A stretch of 6,866 bases of DNA from NCBI GenBank assembly GCA_005883865.1, contig VBAO01000101.1, forward strand, positions 1 through 6,866, in the 5' to 3' direction. Position numbers and translations under genes: made by a program. Positions within the stretch are counted from its first letter, which is position 1; each line of letters starts with the position of its first letter. The stretch comes from Candidatus Segetimicrobium genomatis. GTDB taxonomy: Bacteria > Sysuimicrobiota > Sysuimicrobiia > Sysuimicrobiales > Segetimicrobiaceae. The notes under the pieces are model-generated. The model did not search any database, was not told the origin of the DNA, and saw nothing but the letters and a program-made list of their open reading frames with translations. This document shows, piece after piece, positions 1-6,500 of this stretch.

Positions 1-1038
1 AGGATCGCCAGGGTGAGCGTGATGGTGCCGGCGAAGTTCACCACGTCCCGGTTCGTCGGATCGCTTGTCTGGATCTGCGGCCCGCCGGTGATGGTGATGT
101 TCGGCCTGAGGCCCGATGCCGCCAGCTCGATCGCGGCCTGCGAGGCCCGCTCGCTCGCCAGCGCCGCGGCGACCTCGGGGCGGGTCTCGAGCGCCTTCTG
201 GATCAGCGGGGTCACGTCCGCGGGCACCTGGGGGAGGCTCATCAGGGGTTCGAGCGTGAACGTAGTCGAGAGCGGGACGACGAGCGTTGCCGCCAGAGTC
301 TGCTGGCCCTGCGCCATCCCTGTCCGCGCCTGCGTCAGCGCCTGCTCCGACTGAGCCAGCTGGACCTCCGCCTGGAGCAGGTCGAACTGGGGAGAGCTGC
401 CGACCCGCACGCGCGCCCCTGTGACCCGGACGTTTTCCCGCGAGGCGTCCACCGCGCGCTGCGCGGCCTCGACGTTGGCCTGCGCGGCCCGCGCCGCGTA
501 ATACGCCTGCCGGACCGACAGCACCACCTGCTGCGCCGCCGTGATGAACTGCGCCTCCGCGAGCGTGGCATTGGCCTGGGCGATCGTCACCTGCGACTCG
601 AGCGCCCCGCCCGTATAGAGCGGGTAGCGGAGGGTCAGCCCGAACGTGGTGGTCGTCGCGGTCGTGCTTCCCGTGAGTCCGGTGGCCGTGAACGACTGGG
701 CAGCGCCCCCACCGATCGAGATGGTGCCGGTGAGCGGGGCGCCGGCGCCCGAGACGGAGTTGGCGGTGAAGCTGGTGGTGCCGCCCACGGTCACCGCCTC
801 CTGCGCCACCGCCTCCCGAAGTTGCTCCCGGGCGATCGCGACCCCAAGCGCGGCCACACGGGTTTGAAAGTTGTTCGCGAGGCCCGTGGTGATCGCGTCG
901 GCCAGCGTGAGCGGGCGCGGCGCCAGCATGGGGACCTGGGGGAGCAGCCGGCGCGGCAGGCTGGCCGCGCGCCGGCAGAGCCGGCGACGCCACCAGCATC
1001 ACCGTCAGCAGGATGGAAATCAGCCATCGGCTACCCAT
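1..1038 (-). CDS. TolC-family outer-membrane efflux channel, 3' end off window, apparent frameshift near the N-terminus
   Basis: Outer-membrane factor of the tripartite pump: a trimeric channel expected to carry substrates from the adaptor/RND complex across the outer membrane. Two frames must be joined. From the ATG at 1038 the sequence gives a signal peptide (MGSRW, then a hydrophobic ISILLTVMLVAS core, then PALPARG). The TolC body starts near 929-912 (LTLADAITTGLANNF) in the +1-shifted frame and stays open to the window edge. Counting from the in-frame Met at 929, YPLYTGG is at residues ~102-108 and VGSSPQFDLLQAE at ~176-188. Both are typical OEP-family segments, the second within the long alpha-helical hairpin. 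About 309 body residues are visible; the family is usually 420-500, so the C-terminus lies outside. The TolC frame has stops up to 999 and no ATG, GTG or TTG between there and 929, and the Met at 929 lacks a convincing ribosome binding site. I therefore prefer the start at 1038 plus a frameshift (sequencing error or genuine lesion). Last visible gene of the operon, 46 nt after the pump. Confidence 0.85.
   Translation of the reverse strand, partial: MGSRWLISILLTVMLVASPALPARGQPAAPAAPPGPHAGAAPAHAGRRDHHGPREQLSNPCGRAWGRDRPGATSGGGGAGGGDRGRHHQLHRQLRLGRRRPAHRHHLDRWGRCPVVHGHRTHGKHDRDDHHVRADPPLPALYGRGARVAGDDRPGQCHARGGAVHHGGAAGGAVGPAGVLRGAGRAGQRRGRAARGGRLAGKRPGHRGARAGRQLSPVRPAPGGGPAGSVGAGADAGADRDGAGPADSGGNARRPALDYVHARTPDEPPPGARGRDPADPEGARDPPRGRRGAGERAGLAGRDRAGGIGPQAEHHHHRRAADPDKRSDEPGRGELRRHHHAHPGDP
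938..942 (-). other. Probable site of the single-base frameshift in the TolC-like gene (C5 run)
   Basis: On the minus strand this is a run of five C within GCT CCC CCA GGT. Upstream, the signal-peptide frame is the plausible coding frame; downstream, the TolC frame is. The switch must fall between the last stop of the TolC frame (999-1001) and the conserved start of the body (~912), and this run is the longest homopolymer in that interval. Dropping one C would give a continuous product reading AAPQVPMLAPRPLTLADA across the junction, a reasonable signal-peptide-to-barrel linker. The exact base is inferred: neighbouring positions in the interval would also restore the frame. Confidence 0.5.
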
Positions 1039-1042
1039 GGAA

Positions 1043-1052
1043 CTCCCCCCTC
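1043..1052 (-). promoter_or_regulatory. Ribosome binding site of the TolC-like gene
   Basis: The minus strand reads GAGGGGGGAG followed by TTCC and ATG at 1038. This purine-rich stretch favours initiation at the signal-peptide ATG over the internal Met at 929, so it is the main reason to read the gene as frameshifted and not simply as lacking a leader. Confidence 0.7.
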
Positions 1053-1084
1053 TGATCACGTTCGTCGTTTCGGCCCTCGCGGAC

Positions 1085-4000
1085 TCAGCGAGCGTCTTCG
1101 CTCTCTGTGTCGCCTTCGGGAAGGGTCGGGGAAACGGCCACGGCCCGGCCGGTGGCCCACTCCCACCGCGGAGCGCTCAGACGGTCCCGCACCCACGCCA
1201 GGACGGCCTGCCAGCTTGGGGCCCGCACCTTCCCCAGGTCGTCGAACAGAGAGTACATCACGGGGATCGCGACCAGCGTCAGCAGCAACGAGAGGACCTG
1301 GCCGCCGATGATCACCGAGCTCATCGCCCTGTTCGTCCCGGCCCCCACCCCGCTCGAGATCGCGAGCGGGATCATGCCGGCCACGAACGCGATCGTGGTC
1401 ATCAGGATCGGGCGCAGCCGATCGCGGCTCGCCGCGACGATGGCGGCGTCGCGATCGAGGCCCAGCACCCGCAGGTGGTTCGCCCGGTCGATCTGCAAAA
1501 TCGCGTTCTTCTTCACGACCCCGAAGAGCACGAGGATCCCCAGCTGAGACAGGATGTTCAGCGAACCGTGCACGAACAGGATCGAGAGAAACGCGAACGG
1601 GACGGTGAGCGGCAGCGACAGCAGGATCGTCACCGGGTGGATCCACGACTCGAACTGCGCGGCCAGCACCAGGTACATAAAGAGGAAGGACAGCATGAAC
1701 GACTGCATGAACGCCGCCGCCTGCTTGCCCTGCTCGGCCGCCTGGCCGGTGAACGTCATCTCGTACTGCGGCCCGAGCCCGAGCGCGCGGACTTTGCGGT
1801 CGAGGACCTGCAGCACGGTCTGCTGCGACGCCTCGGGCAGCAGGTTCGCCGTCAGCTCGACCTGGCGGCGCCGGTTGTAATGGGAGATCTCGCTCGGTCC
1901 GGTGCCCCGGCTTGCGGTCACGACCTGCTCGAGGGCGACCACGCCCTGGCTCGGGGAGGAGACAGGCAGTTGGGCCAGCACCTCCCGGGCCGACCGGTGC
2001 TGCTTGTCGGCGCGGATCACGATCTTGTACTGCTGGCCCGCCTCGGTGTACTTGGCGGTCTTGACCTCGACGCCCTGGACGAGCATGAACAGGGCGTTGG
2101 CGGCATCGACCGCGTTGACGCCCAGGTCCGCCGCGCGGGCCCGGTCCACCTGCATCCCCAGCTGCGGCGCGCCGCTGACGAGCGATGAGCGCGGGTCCAC
2201 CACCCCGGGGATGGAGCGCAGGATCCCGATCCCCTGGTCGCCGACCTTGGTGAGGACATTGAGGTCGGGGCCGCTCACGACATAGTCGACCGGCTGGAAC
2301 CCGCCGCTCCCGCCGAACTCGGACACCTGCCCAACCTGGGTCTGCAACCCGAGGTACGCATACCGGGACTGGATCAGATCCCGGACCTTGCCCTCCATGA
2401 CCTGCTGGCTGATCGTGCGCTTGTCCAGGTCGACCATCTTGACGAAGATCGTGAAGCGGTTGGGGGTATGCTGCGGGTCGTCGCCGGCCGTGACGATCGT
2501 GTAGTCGATCCCCGCGAGCTTCCGGATCTCGGTGGCCATCTGCGTCCCGAACCGGTCGGTGGCGTCGAGCGTCCACCCTTCCGGCGCGCGCACGACGACC
2601 TCGAGCTGCGACTGATCGTCCGTGGGCAGGAAGTTTTTGTTGACCGCGGCCCCAAGGGGCCCGATGCTGACCAGGGTCGCGAAAATCAGGATGACGACCA
2701 CCCACCGGCGCCGCAGGGCGCGCTCGAGGAGCCAGCGGTACCCGTGGTCGAGCGCGTTGTAGACCCGCCCCCGGTCATGCTCCGCCGCGGCGGGGGCGGC
2801 CGGCGCGGCCTCCTCGTGCCCCAGCGAATCCACCGCGGGCGCCGCGGCCCTGAAGCCGCGGCCCAGCCAACGGGCCGAGAGCGAGGGGGTGAGGGTGAAG
2901 CTCACGACCAGCGAGACCGCGATCGCGAACGCCATCGTCCAGCCGAAGCTCTTCATGAACTGGCCGACGATCCCGCTCATGAACGCCAGCGGCAGGAACA
3001 CCGCGATCAGGCTCACCGTGGTTGCCGTCACGGCGGGACCGATCTCTCGTGTCCCCTCGATCGCCGCCTGGACGGGCGGCATCCCCTTCTCCCGAAGCAG
3101 GCGGTAGATATTCTCCAGCACCACGATCGCGTCGTCGATCACGATCCCGACCACGAGGGCGAGGGCCAGCAGCGTGATCGTGTTGAGCGTGAGGCCGAGC
3201 GCCGCGATCAGGGTAAAGGTGGCAATGATCGACGTGGGGATCGCCAGGGCCGCGATCAGGGTGGAGCGCCAATTCCACAGGAACACGAGCACCACCAGGG
3301 CGGCCAGGATGGAGCCGATGATGAGGTGCTCCTGCACCGCGTGGGTGGACGCCTCCACAAACACAGACTGGTCGCGCACGATCCGGAGGTGGTACCCGGC
3401 CGCCAGCTGGGGCTCGATCGCCCGCAGGCGAACCTTAAGATCCCGCACGACGTTGAGGGCGTTGGTGCCGGACTGCTTCTGGATCGAGAGCAGCACCGCC
3501 GGGGTGCCGTTCACGTTCGCGGTGGTCACGGGTTCGGCCGCGCCGTCCTCGACGCGGGCCACGTTCTCGATCCTGACCGGCTGGCCGTTGCGCGTCGCCA
3601 GCCCCACGTTCGCCAGCTCCTGGGGCGACGTGATGCGGCTGGGCGCCCTGAGGGTCAGCTGCGTGTTCCCCTGGTCGACGGTGCCGGCGGGCAGCTGGAC
3701 GTTCTGGTTCTGCACCGCCTGCAACACCGACGTCACCGGCAGTCCGTAGGACGCCAGGAGGTCGGGGTCGACCCAGACGTTGATCTGCCGCGGCTGGTCG
3801 CCGATCAGGGTCACCTGCGCGACCCCCGGCGTGCCTTCCAGCTGCTTCTTCAGCACCTTGTCGGCGTACTCGGAGATGTCCCTGACCGGGCGGTTCGCCG
3901 ACAGAGCGAGCGTCATCACGGGGAACGCGCTCGGATCGATCTTGGACACGGTCGGCGGATCGATCCCCGACGGGAGATCGGGAATGGCATTGATCTTGTT

Positions 4001-4330
4001 CTGGATCTCCTGCGCCGCGACGTCGATGTTCTTTTCGAGGACGAACTGCACGGTCACGATCGACACGCTCTCGGCGGAGGTCGACATGAGGTGGTCGATC
4101 CCGCTGACCGATGCGACCGCGTCCTCGATCTTATTGGTCACGTCGCTCTCGATCTCTTCCGGCGAGGCGCCGGGATCGGTCACCGAGATGACGATGATCG
4201 GGATGTCGACGTTGGGCCAGCGCTCGATGTTCAGGTGCCCATACGAGAAGACGCCAAGGAAGACCATCGCAAGGGTGATCACCGAGGCGAGGACGGGACG
4301 ACGGACCGAGAGGCCTGCGAGCCACTGCAT
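1085..4330 (-). CDS. RND-family (HAE1/AcrB-type) proton-driven efflux pump, inner-membrane subunit
   Basis: Homotrimeric inner-membrane antiporter that expels hydrophobic or amphiphilic compounds in exchange for protons. At 1081 residues it is full length for the family (AcrB is 1049). Order: TM1 near residues 13-31 (RRPVLASVITLAMVFLG), first porter domain (~35-330, with NVDIPIIVISVTDPGAS), TM2-6 (~335-490), second TM1-like helix TM7 (~541-560), second porter/docking region (~565-870), TM8-12 (~875-1030). Proton-relay residues are visible: Asp399-Asp400 in TM4 (GIVIDDAIVVLENIYR), Lys in TM10 (VVKKNAIL, Lys940/941), and Arg971 and Thr978 in RLRPILMT, matching the numbering known for AcrB. An Ala/Pro-rich cytoplasmic linker (~493-520) and a ~50-residue acidic-ended tail after TM12 are extra. 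The start at 4330 is chosen for its strong AAGGAGG site and the correct N-terminal RND helix. It follows the adaptor by 18 nt. DD in TM4 and overall character favour a drug/solute (HAE1, MdtB/C-like) pump over a metal (HME) pump. The actual substrate cannot be read from sequence. Confidence 0.97.
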   Translation of the reverse strand: MQWLAGLSVRRPVLASVITLAMVFLGVFSYGHLNIERWPNVDIPIIVISVTDPGASPEEIESDVTNKIEDAVASVSGIDHLMSTSAESVSIVTVQFVLEKNIDVAAQEIQNKINAIPDLPSGIDPPTVSKIDPSAFPVMTLALSANRPVRDISEYADKVLKKQLEGTPGVAQVTLIGDQPRQINVWVDPDLLASYGLPVTSVLQAVQNQNVQLPAGTVDQGNTQLTLRAPSRITSPQELANVGLATRNGQPVRIENVARVEDGAAEPVTTANVNGTPAVLLSIQKQSGTNALNVVRDLKVRLRAIEPQLAAGYHLRIVRDQSVFVEASTHAVQEHLIIGSILAALVVLVFLWNWRSTLIAALAIPTSIIATFTLIAALGLTLNTITLLALALVVGIVIDDAIVVLENIYRLLREKGMPPVQAAIEGTREIGPAVTATTVSLIAVFLPLAFMSGIVGQFMKSFGWTMAFAIAVSLVVSFTLTPSLSARWLGRGFRAAAPAVDSLGHEEAAPAAPAAAEHDRGRVYNALDHGYRWLLERALRRRWVVVILIFATLVSIGPLGAAVNKNFLPTDDQSQLEVVVRAPEGWTLDATDRFGTQMATEIRKLAGIDYTIVTAGDDPQHTPNRFTIFVKMVDLDKRTISQQVMEGKVRDLIQSRYAYLGLQTQVGQVSEFGGSGGFQPVDYVVSGPDLNVLTKVGDQGIGILRSIPGVVDPRSSLVSGAPQLGMQVDRARAADLGVNAVDAANALFMLVQGVEVKTAKYTEAGQQYKIVIRADKQHRSAREVLAQLPVSSPSQGVVALEQVVTASRGTGPSEISHYNRRRQVELTANLLPEASQQTVLQVLDRKVRALGLGPQYEMTFTGQAAEQGKQAAAFMQSFMLSFLFMYLVLAAQFESWIHPVTILLSLPLTVPFAFLSILFVHGSLNILSQLGILVLFGVVKKNAILQIDRANHLRVLGLDRDAAIVAASRDRLRPILMTTIAFVAGMIPLAISSGVGAGTNRAMSSVIIGGQVLSLLLTLVAIPVMYSLFDDLGKVRAPSWQAVLAWVRDRLSAPRWEWATGRAVAVSPTLPEGDTESEDAR

Positions 4331-4337
4331 GGGCGAT

Positions 4338-4344
4338 CCTCCTT
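4338..4344 (-). promoter_or_regulatory. Strong ribosome binding site of the RND pump gene
   Basis: The minus strand reads AAGGAGG, then 7 nt, then ATG at 4330. It lies in the 18-nt gap after the adaptor stop and fixes the pump start. The near-perfect match suggests efficient translation of the pump. Confidence 0.85.
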
Positions 4345-4348
4345 GACG

Positions 4349-5638
4349 CTACGGGGTGTGCAGGGTGACCGGCTGGCCGTCCGTGAGGGCTTCCTGGCCC
4401 TGGACGACCACCTGATCGCCGGCGGCGATGCCGGACTTCACTTCGACCAAACCGTCGTGATTGTCTCCGATCGTCACGCTTTGCCGGATGGCCCGCCCGT
4501 CTCGCGCGACGAAGACGATCGGCCCCGAGGTCGCCGTCACGAGCGCCTGCTCCGGGATCTGCAGGACGTCATGGCGCACGCCCACCACGATCGCGCCACG
4601 GGCGAACATCCCCGGCCGGAGGATCCCCTGCGGGTTGGGGATCCGAACCTTGACGCCGAACGTCCGGCTGGCGACATCGGCCGCCGGGCGAATCTCCTCC
4701 ACGCGGCCCTCGAAGATCTTCCCCGGGAGGCCGTCCACCATCAATTGCGCAACCTGACGTTGCTGTAGCTCGGCCCGGTGCTGCGCGGGCACGATGAACT
4801 CGACATAGACATCGTCCACCTGGCTCAGCACAAACAGCGAACTCTGGGACCCACTCGATGACACGACCTCGCCCGGCTCGACGTTGCGCTGGGTGATCGT
4901 CCCGGCGAAGGGCGCGTAGATCGTGGAATCGCGCAGCTGCACCTGGATGAGCGCGAGCCCGGCTTCCGCCTGGGCCACCTGGGCGCGCGCCTGCTGGACG
5001 TCCTCCTGCCTCGCGCCCGTATCCATCATGATCCAGGCCTGCCGGGCCGAGTCGTACGCGGCCTGCGCCACCTGCGCCTGGGTCTCCGCGGCGTCGAGCT
5101 CCTGCTGGGACACCGCCCCCTGATCCTTGAGCGAACGCAACCGCTGGACGTTTGCCTGGGCAAGGCTCAGGGACGCCTGCGCGGAGTGCAGCGCGTTCAC
5201 ACTCTGCTGCCGCTCCTCCCGCCGCGCGCCCGCGAGCACCCTCGCCAGATTTGCCCGTGCGGCGGCCACATTGGCCTCCGCCTGGGCCTCCTGGGCGGCG
5301 AGGTCGCCGGTATCCAGGCGAAGGAGGGGGGTGCCCGCGGCCACCCGCTGCCCCTCTTCCACCAGGACCGCCGCGACGCGGCCGGAGAGCTTGGAGCCGA
5401 TCTTGGAGTCCCGGATGCTCGTCACCGAGCCCGACGCGAGTACCCGGGCCGTCACATCGGCCCGGGTCGCGGCCGCGACGGCCACGGTCACGGGATCCTG
5501 AGTCCCCGCATGAAGGGGGGCAGGCGCCGCCGCCGACCCGGCGGGCTGGGGCGCGCTCCGCCCCCTCGCCCGAACCACCATGGTCCCGCCGACCACAAGC
5601 GTCAGGACCAGACCCAACACGATAACGCGCACTCTCAT
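4349..5638 (-). CDS. Periplasmic adaptor (membrane fusion protein) of the RND efflux system
   Basis: Links the RND pump to the TolC channel across the periplasm. 429 residues from ATG 5638. Order: N-terminal hydrophobic helix (~4-22, VIVLGLVLTLVVGG) acting as signal or membrane anchor, with no lipobox Cys; Ala/Pro linker; first half of the lipoyl domain (~80-109, SGRVAAVLVEEGQRVAAG); long alpha-helical hairpin (~112-235, rich in Ala, Gln, Arg); second lipoyl half (~238-260, YAPFAGTITQRNVEPGEVV); beta-barrel (~268-355, with RPGMFARGAIV); membrane-proximal domain to the end. The hairpin tip carries R166-L-x-x-L170 with S177, the RLxxLxxxxxxS motif known in adaptors that dock onto TolC. The frame is open up to 5788, overlapping tetR, but 5638 is preferred: it has GAGGAG 8 nt upstream and puts the hydrophobic helix at the N-terminus. 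The upstream in-frame ATG at 5710 has no such site. Second gene of the operon, 91 nt after tetR. Confidence 0.95.
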   Translation of the reverse strand: MRVRVIVLGLVLTLVVGGTMVVRARGRSAPQPAGSAAAPAPLHAGTQDPVTVAVAAATRADVTARVLASGSVTSIRDSKIGSKLSGRVAAVLVEEGQRVAAGTPLLRLDTGDLAAQEAQAEANVAAARANLARVLAGARREERQQSVNALHSAQASLSLAQANVQRLRSLKDQGAVSQQELDAAETQAQVAQAAYDSARQAWIMMDTGARQEDVQQARAQVAQAEAGLALIQVQLRDSTIYAPFAGTITQRNVEPGEVVSSSGSQSSLFVLSQVDDVYVEFIVPAQHRAELQQRQVAQLMVDGLPGKIFEGRVEEIRPAADVASRTFGVKVRIPNPQGILRPGMFARGAIVVGVRHDVLQIPEQALVTATSGPIVFVARDGRAIRQSVTIGDNHDGLVEVKSGIAAGDQVVVQGQEALTDGQPVTLHTP

Positions 5639-5646
5639 GTCTGAAG

Positions 5647-5652
5647 CTCCTC
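5647..5652 (-). promoter_or_regulatory. Ribosome binding site deciding the adaptor start
   Basis: The minus strand reads GAGGAG within a purine-rich tract, then 8 nt, then ATG at 5638. This supports the 429-residue product over the longer in-frame versions starting at 5710 or 5788. Confidence 0.75.
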
Positions 5653-5729
5653 TCCCCCTCCACCCGGGGGGTTCGTTGAGCAAACCGCTACGAACCGGTC
5701 GAGATTTCATGTTGCGCGAGCCGCTCCGC

Positions 5730-6338
5730 CTACCAGGCGGATACGAGATCCCCCAATGCCTGCTGGCCAAGCTCCAACGCCCGATCACGGGCCTCCATTG
5801 GGATCCGGCCGGCCATCAGAAGGGCGGTAAAGCCGTGGAACAGGCTCCAAATGACCATCACCTTGTTTTCGAGATCCTCGGCGGTCCTGTTCGCCGGCGG
5901 GAGGATCGTCTGCAGCACCTCACGGAAGAGCTCTGCCACTTGCGTGCCTTCGGTGTGAAGACACTCGTCCCCGGGCTCGCAGACGTTGACCCCGCCGAGG
6001 CCGGAAATCACCTGGTAGAGTTCCGGGTGCTTCCAGACGAAGGCCCAGTAGGCCGCAACCATCGACCGGAGCCGCTCGCGCGGATCTGGGGTCGCATCGC
6101 GGGCGCCCCGCAGGTCGCCCAGCAGAAGGCCGAAGGCCTCGTGAGATACCTCGACGAGCAGCGCTTCCTTGCTCGGAAAGTACTCGTAGATCGTGGGGGG
6201 ACTATACTCGATTACCTCCGCTATCCGCCGGATTGTCACCGCGTGCCACCCTTCGTGGGCCGCGATTTCCCTGGCCGCGTCGAGGATGGCGCGCCGCATC
6301 CCAAGGCGCTCCCGATCCCGTCGCTCCTTGACCCCCAT
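5730..6338 (-). CDS. TetR-family transcriptional repressor of the efflux operon
   Basis: Dimeric one-component regulator expected to repress its own promoter and the downstream pump genes until a ligand binds. 202 residues, usual for the family. The N-terminal DNA-binding domain spans ~15-62: helix 1 (RRAILDAAREIAAHEG), then the helix-turn-helix VTIRRIAEVIEYSPPTIYEYF and the typical PSKEALL continuation. The all-helical C-terminal domain (~70-202) should hold the ligand pocket and dimer interface. Its late WSLFHGFTALLMAGR segment (~164-178) resembles the WHG-type TetR C-terminal domain. C120 and C126 form a CxxxxxC pair in this domain. The start at 6338 has AGGTGA 6 nt upstream and lies ~20 nt downstream of the predicted transcription start. 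It is the first gene of the operon, so pump and regulator levels should rise together. The inducer is unknown. Confidence 0.95.
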   Translation of the reverse strand: MGVKERRDRERLGMRRAILDAAREIAAHEGWHAVTIRRIAEVIEYSPPTIYEYFPSKEALLVEVSHEAFGLLLGDLRGARDATPDPRERLRSMVAAYWAFVWKHPELYQVISGLGGVNVCEPGDECLHTEGTQVAELFREVLQTILPPANRTAEDLENKVMVIWSLFHGFTALLMAGRIPMEARDRALELGQQALGDLVSAW

Positions 6339-6344
6339 CTCTAA

Positions 6345-6350
6345 TCACCT
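6345..6350 (-). promoter_or_regulatory. Ribosome binding site of tetR
   Basis: The minus strand reads AGGTGA, then 6 nt, then ATG at 6338. The partial match is weaker than the pump's AAGGAGG, consistent with a modest supply of repressor. Confidence 0.65.
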
Positions 6351-6361
6351 ACCTTCGGGCA

Positions 6362-6384
6362 TTAATCTAACATTGTTAGATTAA
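6362..6384. promoter_or_regulatory. Perfect 23-bp palindrome, probable TetR operator
   Basis: The plus strand reads TTAATCTAACA, a central T, then TGTTAGATTAA: 11-bp arms that are exact reverse complements around one base. It lies just upstream of tetR, fills most of the spacer between the -35 and -10 hexamers, and covers the -10. Length and symmetry match operators bound by TetR dimers, and the position would block RNA polymerase directly. That the neighbouring TetR binds it is inference from context, but strong. Confidence 0.88.
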
Positions 6385-6392
6385 CGTGTCAA
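6364..6392 (-). promoter_or_regulatory. Sigma-70-type promoter of the efflux operon
   Basis: On the minus strand a consensus -35 TTGACA (6392-6387) is followed by a 17-nt spacer and the -10 TAGATT (6369-6364, 4 of 6 to TATAAT), preceded by TGT, which gives an extended -10 TGn element. Transcription would start near 6357, leaving a short leader of about 19 nt before tetR. The surrounding 80 bases (6361-6440) are only about 29% GC in an otherwise GC-rich window. The hexamers are seen directly; promoter activity is inferred. Confidence 0.8.
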
Positions 6393-6500
6393 TGGATTTC
6401 TTACGTAGTTACTAAACTAACGTTTGATCAGATATTTGGTCGGATGCGAGGTGTGGCGGTAGGCTGATCACGCCTGAGTGCGTCGGGAAGAGCGGGCGAT
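6393..6500. other. Intergenic spacer between purR and the efflux promoter
   Basis: 108 nt with no gene. The part nearest the promoter is AT-rich and could act as an UP-like element. TGATCA occurs twice (6425-6430, 6465-6470). The small AGGC/GCCT hairpin at 6461-6475 lacks a U tract on the minus strand, so no convincing terminator for purR is seen. Some readthrough into the efflux operon is possible. Confidence 0.5.
6403..6423. repeat. Imperfect inverted repeat upstream of the -35, possible secondary regulator site
   Basis: The plus strand reads ACGTAGTT, ACTA, then AACT-A-ACGT: 8-bp arms that pair if one base is bulged. The minus-strand segment GTTAGTTTAG (6421-6412) also resembles the operator half TGTTAGATTAA (8 of 11 aligned bases, from 6422 to 6412). 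It could be a weaker second TetR site or only AT-rich chance similarity. Confidence 0.3.

Noticed and set aside
791..1027. Short minus-strand frame starting at 1027 within the TolC gene start
   Set aside because: It is the third frame over this region and matches neither the signal peptide nor the TolC body; its Arg/Pro-rich translation is a shadow.
1013..2188. Plus-strand frame of 391 codons over the pump 3' end and the TolC start
   Set aside because: Antisense to real genes, low-complexity translation (RDRERQ-type repeats), no recognisable family.
1056..2705. 549-codon minus-strand frame overlapping the 3' half of the pump gene
   Set aside because: It is a shifted frame of the RND gene with a composition of mostly Arg, Gly, Pro and Asp. 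The pump frame itself carries every conserved RND motif.
2468..4768. Very long plus-strand reading frame (766 codons) opposite the pump and adaptor genes
   Set aside because: It lies antisense to the well-supported RND and adaptor genes, its translation is dominated by Arg, Asp, Gly and His with no domain, and it has no ribosome binding site. Such frames are expected in GC-rich coding DNA.
5726..5740. CCGCC-TACCA-GGCGG hairpin over the tetR stop codon as a terminator
   Set aside because: The stem is only 5 bp and no U tract follows on the minus strand. It is also too weak to separate tetR from the closely spaced efflux genes.
5639..5788. Extended N-terminus of the adaptor (start at 5788 or 5710)
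   Set aside because: The 5788 start would overlap the tetR coding region, the added residues are Arg-rich with no homology signal, and the GAGGAG site with the hydrophobic anchor supports the start at 5638.
6461..6475. AGGC/GCCT hairpin downstream of purR as a terminator
   Set aside because: 4-bp stem with a 7-nt loop and no U run on the minus strand; not a credible intrinsic terminator.
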